DNA of 64,000 bases from contig NZ_DASUCC010000146.1 in NCBI RefSeq assembly GCF_035762905.1, positions 62,001-126,000 of the forward strand. The letters run 5' to 3'. Shown piece after piece: positions 25,343 through 32,888 of the stretch. The DNA is from DASYTH01 sp035762905 (lineage in GTDB: Bacteria; Actinomycetota; Actinomycetes; Mycobacteriales; Pseudonocardiaceae). The translations under genes and the position numbers were made by a program. Below the pieces are notes generated by a model that saw only the letters and a program-made list of their open reading frames with translations, was not told where the DNA came from and searched no databases. The first letter of the stretch is position 1. Each line of letters starts with the position of its first letter.

Positions 25343-26605
25343 CTACGGGTCATCCGCCGGCCGGTCGACGTGGAGTAACTCCGGGTCCTCGTCGTGCCCG
25401 CCGTGCCGGATCGCCGCCCGGTCGGCGGCGAACTTGATCGACTCGCCCACGTTGAGCAGGGCCAGCAGCCCGGCGAGCACCCCGAGGCTGGCCAGCGCCG
25501 GCAGGGCGGCCACCAGTGGTATCAGGGCGATCAGCACGCCGGCCAGCACCAGCCGCTGCACCTTCATGTGCCGGTAGCAGCGCCACGCGAACGCGACCTG
25601 GCCAAGCAGGAACAGCGCCGCCCCGCCGTAGAGGGCCCAGAGCGGCAGGCCGTAGAGCTTGTCGGCCAGCGTGTGGTGCTCCTCGTCGCCGACGTACTCG
25701 AGCACCTTCTTCAGTCCCAGCGCCACCAACACGATGCCGACCATCATCGGCATGTGCAGGTAGGTGTAGCCGGAGCGGGCCATGGCCACCCGGTGCTCGC
25801 CGCGCGCCCGGGACAGGGCCCGCTCGGACAGCAGCGCCGCGGTGTCGAAGTAGACCCACCACAGGCTGGCCGACACGGCCAGGCCCAGTGCCGCGGCCAC
25901 CACGATCGGCCAGCTGATCGGCAGTTGGGCCACCCCGACGCCGATCGCCACGATCGACTCGCCGAGCGCCACGATGATGATCAGCCCGTGCCGCTCGGCG
26001 AAGTGCCTTGCCGAGTTGAGCCGCCACCCGCGCGCGCCGATCACCAGCGTGCCGCCGTAGTCGGCCAGCACCGCGGCCACCCACAGCAGGGTCTGGGTGG
26101 AGCCCGAGGTCATCCCGGCGGCCAGCAGCAGCGCGGTGCCGCCGATCATCGTGCCGGTGAACCGGAGCACTTGTCGGCGCAGTCCCGGATCGGTGCCGCT
26201 GACCATCAGGAACAGCAGCACGTGCACGCCGCGCAGCACCAGGTATCCCACGGCGAACACGGTCGGCCCGGACAACCCGCCGGGCATGTCCACGAACGCC
26301 TCCGGGATGGACAGCGCGATCACGAACATGGCCAGCATCGCGACGAACATCGCCAGCCGGGCCACGCCCTCGTCGGCCTTGACCACGTTGGACAGCCACG
26401 AGTACCCGACCCAGCACCACCAGACCACGGCGAGCACCAGCAGGCCGTGCAGCAGGCCCTGGCCGGTCAGGTTGTCCGCCAGGTAAGCGGTGACCTGGGT
26501 CAGGGCGAACACGAAGACGAGATCGAAGAACAGCTCCAGGGTCGTCGCGCTGCCGCTTTCCCGAACCGGCTCGACCCAGGCGCGCGCCTGGCGTGTCATG
26601 GGCAT
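25343..26605 (-). CDS. Low temperature requirement protein A (LtrA) family
   Basis: A 420-residue integral membrane protein with about eleven hydrophobic segments. It opens with the family signature SATTLELFFDLVFVFALTQVT, followed by VVWWCWVGYSWLSNVVK and ERHGLIIIVALGESIVAIGVG. LtrA was named in Listeria, but its biochemical role is unknown. ATG 26599 is an alternative start: GACACT ends 6 bases before it, suggesting a leaderless transcript. Divergent from the YcxB-like gene. The Asp/Glu-rich C-terminus is cytoplasmic. Confidence 0.88.
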   Translation of the reverse strand: MPMTRQARAWVEPVRESGSATTLELFFDLVFVFALTQVTAYLADNLTGQGLLHGLLVLAVVWWCWVGYSWLSNVVKADEGVARLAMFVAMLAMFVIALSIPEAFVDMPGGLSGPTVFAVGYLVLRGVHVLLFLMVSGTDPGLRRQVLRFTGTMIGGTALLLAAGMTSGSTQTLLWVAAVLADYGGTLVIGARGWRLNSARHFAERHGLIIIVALGESIVAIGVGVAQLPISWPIVVAAALGLAVSASLWWVYFDTAALLSERALSRARGEHRVAMARSGYTYLHMPMMVGIVLVALGLKKVLEYVGDEEHHTLADKLYGLPLWALYGGAALFLLGQVAFAWRCYRHMKVQRLVLAGVLIALIPLVAALPALASLGVLAGLLALLNVGESIKFAADRAAIRHGGHDEDPELLHVDRPADDP

Positions 26606-26611
26606 AGTGTC
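26605..26611. promoter_or_regulatory. Overlapping divergent -10 elements
   Basis: The bases TAGTGTC hold a plus-strand -10 (TAGTGT, 26605-26610, 7 bases before ATG 26618) and a minus-strand -10 (GACACT, 26611-26606, 6 bases before ATG 26599). Both flanking genes would be leaderless. Confidence 0.5.
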
Positions 26612-26617
26612 GCCTAC

Positions 26618-27115
26618 ATGGGCGATCGCATGGAGTTGCGGTGGAACCCTGAGCCGGGGGACTGGGTGGACGGGTTGCGCGCGGCCGTGCCGGCGTACCG
26701 GTTCGCGCCCTGGTTCGCCGCCGCCTTCGCCGCCGCGGCCGTGGTGCTGATCTTCCTCGGCCAGCTCTACGTCGGGCTGTTCGGCATGTTCTGCGCGCTG
26801 CTGGTCGCGACGCTGCCGCTGCTCGGGGTGTGGGTGTCGTTCCGGCGCAACCCGGTGGCCGGCACCACGTTGACCGCCAACGTCGACGAGCAGTCGGTGC
26901 GCCTGATGACCATCGACGGTACCGCGTACAGCGACCTCGACTGGGCAAAATTGTCCGGCTGGCTGGAGACCCGGCGCGGATTCGTGCTGCGCACCGGTCC
27001 GGAGCGGACCAGCCCGTTCTATCCGGTGCCCAACCGGGCGTTCACGGAAAACGAACAGCGCCAACGGTTCCGTGAGCTGCTCACCCGCCGGGTCGGCCCG
27101 CGGGACCGCAAGTGA
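26618..27115 (+). CDS. YcxB-like membrane protein
   Basis: A 165-residue protein with two adjacent membrane segments (residues ~27-70: FAPWFAAAFAAAAVVLIFLG, GLFGMFCALLVATLPLLGVWV) and a soluble C-terminal domain (TANVDEQSVRLMTIDGTAYSDLDWAKLSGWLE..FVLRTGPERTSPFYPVPNRAF) resembling the YcxB-like C-terminal domain. These are PH-like folds of unknown function. Leaderless start at ATG 26618. Divergent from ltrA. Confidence 0.75.
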   Translation: MGDRMELRWNPEPGDWVDGLRAAVPAYRFAPWFAAAFAAAAVVLIFLGQLYVGLFGMFCALLVATLPLLGVWVSFRRNPVAGTTLTANVDEQSVRLMTIDGTAYSDLDWAKLSGWLETRRGFVLRTGPERTSPFYPVPNRAFTENEQRQRFRELLTRRVGPRDRK

Positions 27116-27161
27116 TCTCCCGTTGACGGAGTTCTCACCCGGATCGCGTATCGTCGGCCGC

Positions 27162-27950
27162 GTGTCATCTCCGAGCGCGACGTTCGTGGTGTGGTCGTCG
27201 GCCTGGTTGAGTGGGTTCGCCGCGGCCGACGACGTCCTGGACGCTTTGCAGGACTGGGCGGAACTGCACGAGGTGGTGGCCGCCGACGCGGACACCGCGA
27301 CCACAGTGGACATCCCGGCCCGCGGGGAGCCCGCCGGGCATCCCGCCGCGCTGCTCGCCGCGCTGCGCCGGACCGGCGCCGGACCGGGCCGGCTGGTGCT
27401 GCCGGTGGCCGGTGACGTCCGCGGGCTCGGCCAGACCGTCCAGTTCGCCGCCGAGGCCCTGCACACCGGCGAGGCGGCCGTGCACGGCACGCTCGGCCTG
27501 GTGCCGGAGACGGTGGCCGACGGAGTGCTGCGCTGGACCGTGTTCGGCCTCGGCGCGGCGCCGCCGGGGAACCCGGTCGCGCTCGGTGAGGCCGAGCACG
27601 AGCTGACCGGTGCCATGCGGGTGGCCGCGGGGCTGCTCACCGAGCTGGGCGTGGCCCGGCACCGGGCCGGGGTTCGGGAGGAGCTACGTGACCGGCTGGC
27701 CGCCCAGACCAAGGTGCGCTGGCCGGAGGGGATGCCGCAGCGCGCGCTGCGGGTGCTGCAGCGGGCCACCGAGGTGTCGGTGATCCTGGACCTGGCCGGC
27801 GAGGACGAGCCGGGCGGCGCCCTGTCCGCCTCCGCCGCCACCAAACGCGAGCAGGCCCTGCGCCCATTGTTCGACGCGGTCCGGATCGCCCGCTGCGCCG
27901 CCATCGACGAGGCCGTGCGCACCCTGTCCAACCAGTCCGGACGGGTTTGA
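27162..27950 (+). CDS. Conserved actinobacterial protein of unknown function
   Basis: A 262-residue soluble protein without recognised motifs or membrane segments. Segments such as TFVVWSSAWLSGFAAADDVLDALQ, LVLPVAGDVRGLGQTVQF and LPSRALRVLQRA-like stretches (MPQRALRVLQRATEVSVIL) look conserved and structured, with an alpha/beta N-terminal half and a helical C-terminal half. GTG 27162 is chosen since TATCGT ends 7 bases before it (leaderless) with TTGACG upstream at 27123. It lies in a run of small leaderless genes between ltrA and hemH. No function assigned. Confidence 0.75.
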   Translation: MSSPSATFVVWSSAWLSGFAAADDVLDALQDWAELHEVVAADADTATTVDIPARGEPAGHPAALLAALRRTGAGPGRLVLPVAGDVRGLGQTVQFAAEALHTGEAAVHGTLGLVPETVADGVLRWTVFGLGAAPPGNPVALGEAEHELTGAMRVAAGLLTELGVARHRAGVREELRDRLAAQTKVRWPEGMPQRALRVLQRATEVSVILDLAGEDEPGGALSASAATKREQALRPLFDAVRIARCAAIDEAVRTLSNQSGRV

Positions 27951-27958
27951 TTGCCCTT

Positions 27959-27974
27959 GCTCGCAAGCTCGTTC
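27959..27974. repeat. Short interspersed palindromic repeat, copy 2
   Basis: GCTCGCAAGCTCGTTC, identical to 23916-23931, immediately upstream of the TAGAGT -10 of the next gene, so it contributes to that promoter region. Confidence 0.6.
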
Positions 27975-27998
27975 GAGCGGTGCTCGTAGAGTGCGCTG

Positions 27999-28604
27999 GT
28001 GCTGATCGAGAAGCGCCTGCAGGCGGGGATCCGGGACGGCTCGATCACCGTGATGTTCCGGCGCTGGCGGGCCCGGCAGGCGACGGCCGGAAAGACCTAC
28101 CGGACGGCCGCCGGTCTGGTGGCCGTGGACGAGGTCCGGGTGCTGGCCCCGTCGAAGATCACCCGGCGGGACGCGCTGGCCGCCGGGTACGGCTCGGCCG
28201 ACGAGGCGCGGGCGGACCTGCGGGGTGATCCGGCGGATCCGGTGTACCTGCTGCGGGTGCGGCCGGTGTTCACCCCGGACCCGCGGTCGGTCCTTGCCGA
28301 CGACGACGACCTGGGGCCGGCCGACGTCGCGGAGATCACCCGGCGGCTCGACCGGCTGGACCGGGCCGGCCCGACCGGACCGTGGACCGCCGCCACTCTG
28401 GCGATCATCGCCGAGCGGCCCGAGGTCCGGGCGCCGGACCTGGCCGCGAGCCTCGGCCGGGAGACCGCGCCGTTCAAGCTGGACGTGCGCAAGCTGAAGA
28501 ACCTGGGGCTGACGATCAGCCTGCGGGTCGGCTACCGGCTGTCGCCGCGGGGCGCGGCCTACCTGCGGGCACGCAGCAGCCAGGAGCGCACGGTGCCCCG
28601 TTGA
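27999..28604 (+). CDS. PUA/ASCH-like domain protein with winged-helix tail
   Basis: A 201-residue soluble protein. The N-terminal ~95 residues (GSITVMFRRWRARQATAGKTYRT, VRVLAPSKITRRDALAAGYGS, VYLLRVRPVF) have the pattern of ASCH/PUA-like RNA-binding folds. The C-terminal ~75 residues (ATLAIIAERPEVRAPDLAASLG..FKLDVRKLKNLGLTISLRVGYRLSPRGAAYL) resemble a winged helix. Both assignments are by eye. Leaderless: TAGAGT ends 6 bases before GTG 27999. Its last 89 bases overlap the end of hemH on the other strand. Confidence 0.72.
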   Translation: MLIEKRLQAGIRDGSITVMFRRWRARQATAGKTYRTAAGLVAVDEVRVLAPSKITRRDALAAGYGSADEARADLRGDPADPVYLLRVRPVFTPDPRSVLADDDDLGPADVAEITRRLDRLDRAGPTGPWTAATLAIIAERPEVRAPDLAASLGRETAPFKLDVRKLKNLGLTISLRVGYRLSPRGAAYLRARSSQERTVPR

Positions 28605-29589
28605 CCGTGCAGCCGGCCGCGGCGAAGGCGGACAGCTTGCGCGGCTCGGTTCCGTCCAGGTGCTCCCGGATCAGCTCCACCACCAGTTCGGCGAACCGCG
28701 GGTCGGTGCCCGGCGTCGCCGCCCTGGCGAACGCCATGCCCAGCTCGGCCGCGCGCTCCCTGGCCTCGGTGTCCAGGTCCCAGACCACCTCCAGGTGATC
28801 GCTGACGAACCCGATCGGGCACACCACCACCGCGCGCACGCCCCGCTCCCGCAGGGTGTCCAGGTGGTCCACGATGTCCGGCTCGAGCCAGGGGATCCGG
28901 GGTGGGCCGGACCGGGACTGCCACACCAGGTCGTACCCGGTCGCCCCGATCTCGGCGGCCACCAGCCGGGCCGCCTCGCTCACCTGCCGCGAGTACCGGC
29001 GGCCGCCCTCCTCCGGCGGGCCGGCGGCGGCATCGGCCGAGACCGGCACCGAGTGCGCGGTGAACACCAGCCGGAACTCGCCGGTGGCCAGCAGCGTCGC
29101 GGCCGCCGTGCGCACCGCGTCGGCCACCGCCGCGACGAACAGCGGATGATCGAAGAACTGGCGCAGCTTCACCAGGTCCGGGGCGCCGTCCCCGACCGCG
29201 GCCCGCGCCCGGGCGATGTCCTCGTCATACTGCCGGCAGGCCGAGTACCCGCCGTAGGCACTGGTGCTGAACACCAGCGCCCGGCGCACCCCGGCGTTCG
29301 CCATCTCGGCCACCACGTCCTCGACCATCGGATGCCAGTTCCGGTTGCCGAAGTAGACCGGTAACTCGATCCCGGCGATCTCCAGCTCCGCCCGGGTCGC
29401 CTCGATCGCCGCCCGGTTCAGCCGGTTGATCGGCGACACCCCGCCGAACGACTGGTAGTGGTGCTCGACCTCGTCCAACCGCTCCGGCGGCACCCCCCGC
29501 CCCCTGGTCACGTTCTCCAGAAACGGCCGCACATCCTCCGGCCGCTCCGGCCCCCCGAACGACAGCCACAGCAAGGCGTCGTAGTCCAT
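28516..29589 (-). CDS. hemH: Ferrochelatase (coproporphyrin/protoporphyrin)
   Basis: A 357-residue ferrochelatase that inserts Fe2+ into the porphyrin in heme synthesis. Diagnostic segments: YDALLWLSFGGPERPEDVRPFLENVTRG, VYFGNRNWHPMVEDVV, LVFTAHSVPVSAD (catalytic His), VWQSRSGPPRIPWLEPD and VCPIGFVSDHLEVVWDLD (catalytic Glu). The C-terminus has four cysteines (AAGCTVNGAPCAPGCC), the ligand cluster of a [2Fe-2S] centre seen in actinobacterial enzymes. Mycobacteria place it right after inhA; here a VapBC-type pair lies between. The 3' end overlaps the convergent PUA-like gene by 89 bases. Actinobacteria use the coproporphyrin route, so CpfC is the better functional name. Confidence 0.95.
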   Translation of the reverse strand: MDYDALLWLSFGGPERPEDVRPFLENVTRGRGVPPERLDEVEHHYQSFGGVSPINRLNRAAIEATRAELEIAGIELPVYFGNRNWHPMVEDVVAEMANAGVRRALVFSTSAYGGYSACRQYDEDIARARAAVGDGAPDLVKLRQFFDHPLFVAAVADAVRTAAATLLATGEFRLVFTAHSVPVSADAAAGPPEEGGRRYSRQVSEAARLVAAEIGATGYDLVWQSRSGPPRIPWLEPDIVDHLDTLRERGVRAVVVCPIGFVSDHLEVVWDLDTEARERAAELGMAFARAATPGTDPRFAELVVELIREHLDGTEPRKLSAFAAAGCTVNGAPCAPGCCVPAGRPRPAATAGSRPAG

Positions 29590-29704
29590 GACCAAGCACC
29601 GTACCGGCCAGGAGATCACCCGAGCGTGGCCGCCGCGGTCAAGCGTCCACAGCGCCAACCGGTGCGATACTGACATCAGAACGAGAACGCTGGAGGTCGC
29701 CCGA

Positions 29705-29899
29705 GTGTCCACCGACGCCGTACAGCCCGAACACGGGCCTGTTGAGGATGACGTGCCGGTGGAGGAACTCGCGCGCCGTCAAGGGGTTCGGCCGATCAGG
29801 TCGCTCGATGAGCTCGCCCAACCAGAACTATGGGAAGCCGACGAGTTCGAGGAGTTCCTCGCTGACCTCTACACGTCACGGCGGTCCGACATCCCGTGA
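29705..29899 (+). CDS. Antitoxin of a VapBC-type pair
   Basis: A 64-residue acidic protein immediately before a PIN toxin. It has no clear ribbon-helix-helix or AbrB motif. The C-terminal region (VRPIRSLDELAQPELWEADEFEEFLADLYTSRR) is the sort of acidic/aromatic helix that wraps a PIN toxin. GTG 29705 has GGAGG 8 bases upstream. The stop overlaps the toxin's start (GTGA). Called antitoxin from context and composition, not from a recognised family. Confidence 0.72.
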   Translation: MSTDAVQPEHGPVEDDVPVEELARRQGVRPIRSLDELAQPELWEADEFEEFLADLYTSRRSDIP

Positions 29900-30300
29900 G
29901 CGTCGTGGTCCTCGATACCGACGTCGCGTCGGCGTTGCTGCGTGGCCGAGTGTCCGGCGCGCTCCACAACCGGCTGACCGGCCAATGGCTCGCCATCACC
30001 TTTGTCACCGTCGGTGAGCTGACCAAATGGACCTTCGTCAGACACTGGGGACCGCAGCGCCTGGCCGGAATGCGCCGCTTCCTGTCGAGCGTGGTCGTGC
30101 TGCCCTATGCCGTCGCCGTCGCCGTCACCTGGGGAAGGCTCCAGGCGCACGGACAACTGCGCGGCCGGCCACGTCCGGCGAACGACACCTGGATTGCTGC
30201 GTGCTGCCTGGTCCGGCAATTCCCGCTGGCCACCCTCAACGTCAAGGACTTCACCGACTACGCCGAATCCGACGGTCTGCAACTCCTGCCGCAGACCTGA
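29896..30300 (+). CDS. PIN-domain ribonuclease toxin, VapC type
   Basis: A 134-residue PIN-domain protein. The four acidic active-site positions are visible: Asp in VVLDTDVASALL (residue ~7), Glu in TVGELTKW (~42), Asp in PANDTWIAACCL (~97) and Asp in LNVKDFTDY (~117). VapC toxins cleave tRNA or rRNA and stop translation until neutralised. It is translationally coupled to the small acidic gene before it. The pair sits inside a gene order otherwise shared with mycobacteria. Confidence 0.9.
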   Translation: MSVVVLDTDVASALLRGRVSGALHNRLTGQWLAITFVTVGELTKWTFVRHWGPQRLAGMRRFLSSVVVLPYAVAVAVTWGRLQAHGQLRGRPRPANDTWIAACCLVRQFPLATLNVKDFTDYAESDGLQLLPQT

Positions 30301-30327
30301 CTCTCGTCCCAGCCCGTTGGTCGAGGG

Positions 30328-31095
30328 CTACATGCCCAGGGCGTGGACTCCGCCGTCTACCCACACCATGGAGCCGGTGGTGGCGGGGAGCCAGTCGGAC
30401 AGCAGGGCGCAGACGGAGCGGGCGACGGGGGTGGCGTCGGCGGTGTCCCAGCCGAGCGGGGCGCGGTCGGCCCAGGAGTCGCGGAGCATGTCGAAGCCGG
30501 GGATGGACTTGGCGGCCATGGTGCCGAGCGGACCGGCGGCAACCAGGTTGACCCGGATGCCCTTGGGGCCGAGCTCGCGGGCGAGGTAGCGGGTGGTGGA
30601 CTCGAGGGCGGACTTGGCCACGCCCATCCAGTTGTAGGCGGGCCAGGCCATCCGGGCGTCGAAGTCCAGGCCGACGATGGAGCCGCCGGTGGACATGAGC
30701 GGCAGGCAGGCGACGGCGAGGGCCTTGAGCGAGTAGGCGGAGACCTGGACGGCGGTGGCCACGTCCTCCCACGGGGCGGCCAGGAAGTCCTCGCCGAGGC
30801 AGGACGGCGGGGCATAGGCGATCGAGTGCAGCACGCCGTCCAGGCCGTCCAGGTGCTCGCTCACCCGGTCGGCCAGGCCGTCGAGCTGCTCGGTGCTGGT
30901 CACGTCCAGCTCGATCACCGGCGGGGTGTGCGGCAGCCGGGCGGCGATCCGCTCGACCAGGCTCATCCGCCCGAACCCGGTCAGCACGACGGTGGCGCCC
31001 TGCTCCTGGGCCACCCGCGCCGCGTGGAACGCGATCGACGAGTCGGTGATCACACCGGTGATCAGCAGTCGCTTGCCCTCGAGCAGTCCCGCCAC
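30328..31095 (-). CDS. inhA: Enoyl-[ACP] reductase, InhA/FabI type
   Basis: A 255-residue NADH-dependent enoyl-ACP reductase that completes each fatty-acid elongation cycle. The nucleotide site is GKRLLITGVITDSSIAF; the active-site pair is Tyr154 and Lys161 (AYNWMGVAKSALES); the end is LLSDWLPATTGSMVWVDGGVHA. The close match to mycobacterial InhA through the middle is clear. GTG 31095 is chosen over an ATG 42 bases upstream because GGGAGGA sits 6 bases before it and MAGLLEGKR matches InhA's start. It follows fabG in one operon. Confidence 0.95.
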   Translation of the reverse strand: MAGLLEGKRLLITGVITDSSIAFHAARVAQEQGATVVLTGFGRMSLVERIAARLPHTPPVIELDVTSTEQLDGLADRVSEHLDGLDGVLHSIAYAPPSCLGEDFLAAPWEDVATAVQVSAYSLKALAVACLPLMSTGGSIVGLDFDARMAWPAYNWMGVAKSALESTTRYLARELGPKGIRVNLVAAGPLGTMAAKSIPGFDMLRDSWADRAPLGWDTADATPVARSVCALLSDWLPATTGSMVWVDGGVHALGM

Positions 31096-31120
31096 GGACG
31101 TTCCTCCCGGTTCTTCGAGT

Positions 31121-31825
31121 TCAGTGGCCCATGCCAAGGCCGCCGTCCACCGGGAGCACGGCCCCGCAGATGTACCCGGCGGCGGCGGAGGCGAGGAAGG
31201 TTACCGCGGCGGCCACCTCGTCCGGCTCGCCGTACCGGCCGGCCGGGATCTGGGCCTTGATCTGGTCCCGCCGCTCCGCGGACACCGCGTCGGACATGTC
31301 GGTGGCGACGAACCCGGGCGCCACCACGTTGGCGGTGATGTTCCGGTTGCCGAGCTCGCGGGTGATCGACCGGGCGATGCCGATCAGCCCGGCCTTGCTG
31401 GCCGCGTAGTTCACCTGCCCCGGCGAGCCGAGCATGCCGGAGACCGACGAGATGAAGATCATGCGGCCCCAGCGGGCCCGCAGCATGGGCCGGCTCGCCC
31501 GCCGGGCCACCCGGTAGGCGCCGGTGAGGTTGGCGTCCAGCACCCGGGTGAACTGCTCCTCGCTCATCCGCACGAGCAGCGTGTCGTCGGTGATCCCGGC
31601 GTTGGACACCAGCACCTCGACCGGCCCGTTGGCGTCCTCGACCGCGGCGAACGCCGACTCGACCTGCTCCGCGTCGGTCACGTCGCAGCGCACCCCGAAC
31701 AGCCCGTCCGGGGCGCCCGAGCCGCGATGGGTGACCGCCACCTTGTCACCCTGGGCCGCGAACGCCCGCGCGATCGCCAACCCGATGCCGCGGTTACCAC
31801 CAGTGACCAGTACCGACCGTCCCAC
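31121..31825 (-). CDS. fabG: 3-oxoacyl-[ACP] reductase
   Basis: A 234-residue short-chain dehydrogenase, the MabA/FabG1 partner of InhA in FAS-II. Rossmann motif VLVTGGNRGIGLAIA, NNAG-equivalent VLVSNAGITDD, catalytic Ser127 (ISSVSGMLGSPGQ), Tyr140 and Lys144 (YAASK), and the terminal GAVLPVDGGLGMGH. GTG 31825 follows GAGGAG by 5 bases. First gene of the fabG-inhA operon, as in mycobacteria. A TAGCCT -10-like hexamer lies about 40 bases upstream. Confidence 0.95.
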   Translation of the reverse strand: MGRSVLVTGGNRGIGLAIARAFAAQGDKVAVTHRGSGAPDGLFGVRCDVTDAEQVESAFAAVEDANGPVEVLVSNAGITDDTLLVRMSEEQFTRVLDANLTGAYRVARRASRPMLRARWGRMIFISSVSGMLGSPGQVNYAASKAGLIGIARSITRELGNRNITANVVAPGFVATDMSDAVSAERRDQIKAQIPAGRYGEPDEVAAAVTFLASAAAGYICGAVLPVDGGLGMGH

Positions 31826-31895
31826 GCCTGCTCCTCGACCCTCCGGGTTGCCCCTGGCGGCTCGAGGCTATCCGGATCACACCGGACCGGCCGAG

Positions 31896-32888
31896 TCAGG
31901 GCAGCCGCTGCCCGATCACGAGCGCGCTTCCGGCGGCCAGCAGCGCGGCCAGGGTGCCGAGCATCAACCACGGCCGGCTGGCATCGGCGTCCTTGATCTC
32001 GTACCCGATCTGCTCGCCGAGCGTGTCGTAGACCGACCGGAGCTGTTCGGCGGTGGCCGCCTTGTAGAACTCGCCGCCGGACAGCCGGGCGATCTCCTGC
32101 ATCGACTCGTCGTCCACCGGAACGAGCTGCGACTTGCCGTCGATCGACACCTCACCCTGTTCGGTGCCGAACGAGATCGTGGAGATCGGGATCTTCTTCT
32201 CGGCCGCGGCCCGGGCGGCGGTGAACGCCCCCCTCGGGTCGTCGCCGTTGGGGGTGGGGATGGTCTGCTTGCCGTCGGTCATCAGCACGATGCGGGCCGG
32301 CGGCGGTCCCTGCGGCCCGCTGACCACCTGGGAGAACCCCTCGATCGACTGCAGCGCGGCGAAGATCGCCTCACCGGTCGCGGTGGACTGGGCCAGCCGC
32401 AGCCCGTCGATGGCCTGGGCCACCGGCGCCCGATCGGTGGTCGGGCCGACCAGGACCGTCGCGGTGCCGGCGAACGAGATCAGCCCGAGGTTGATGCCCT
32501 GGGTGAGCCCCTGGGTGAACGACTTCGCCGCCTCCTGCGCCGCGGCCAGCCGGCTCGGCCGGACGTCGGTCGCCTGCATGGACAGCGACACGTCGATCAC
32601 CAGCAGCACGGTGGCCCGGTTGCGCGGCACCCGCTGCTCCGCGGTCGGCCCGGCCATCGCGGTGGTCAGCAGCACCAGCGCGCCGATCAGCACGATCGCC
32701 GGCAGGTGCCGCAGCCGGCTGGGCTTCTTCGGCACCACGGTCTCCAGCAGCGCCAGGTTGGTGAACCGCATGGTGCGCTTGCGCCGGATGCGCTGCACCA
32801 CGATGTAGCCGGCGACCAACCCGGCGATCACGAAGAACAACAGGAACCACCACGGAGCGGCGAACCGCTGCAGGCTCAGACCAAACAT
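31896..32888 (-). CDS. VWA-domain membrane protein (BatA-like)
   Basis: A 330-residue protein: two N-terminal membrane segments (PWWFLLFFVIAGLVAGYIV; LPAIVLIGALVLLTTAMAG), a VWA domain with an intact MIDAS (LLVIDVSLSMQATDV, then GLISFAGTATVLVGPTTD and RIVLMTDGKQT), and a C-terminal membrane helix (PWLMLGTLAALLAAGSALVIG). It corresponds by order to M. tuberculosis Rv1481. It is the last gene of the moxR-DUF58-VWA operon; its ATG overlaps the DUF58 stop by one base with GGAGGGG upstream. Role in envelope protein assembly or stress is inferred from the family. Confidence 0.9.
   Translation of the reverse strand: MFGLSLQRFAAPWWFLLFFVIAGLVAGYIVVQRIRRKRTMRFTNLALLETVVPKKPSRLRHLPAIVLIGALVLLTTAMAGPTAEQRVPRNRATVLLVIDVSLSMQATDVRPSRLAAAQEAAKSFTQGLTQGINLGLISFAGTATVLVGPTTDRAPVAQAIDGLRLAQSTATGEAIFAALQSIEGFSQVVSGPQGPPPARIVLMTDGKQTIPTPNGDDPRGAFTAARAAAEKKIPISTISFGTEQGEVSIDGKSQLVPVDDESMQEIARLSGGEFYKAATAEQLRSVYDTLGEQIGYEIKDADASRPWLMLGTLAALLAAGSALVIGQRLP

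Noticed and set aside
27951..27998. Small RNA or tRNA-like fold before the PUA-like gene
   Set aside because: The short palindromic repeat accounts for the apparent structure; no cloverleaf could be drawn.
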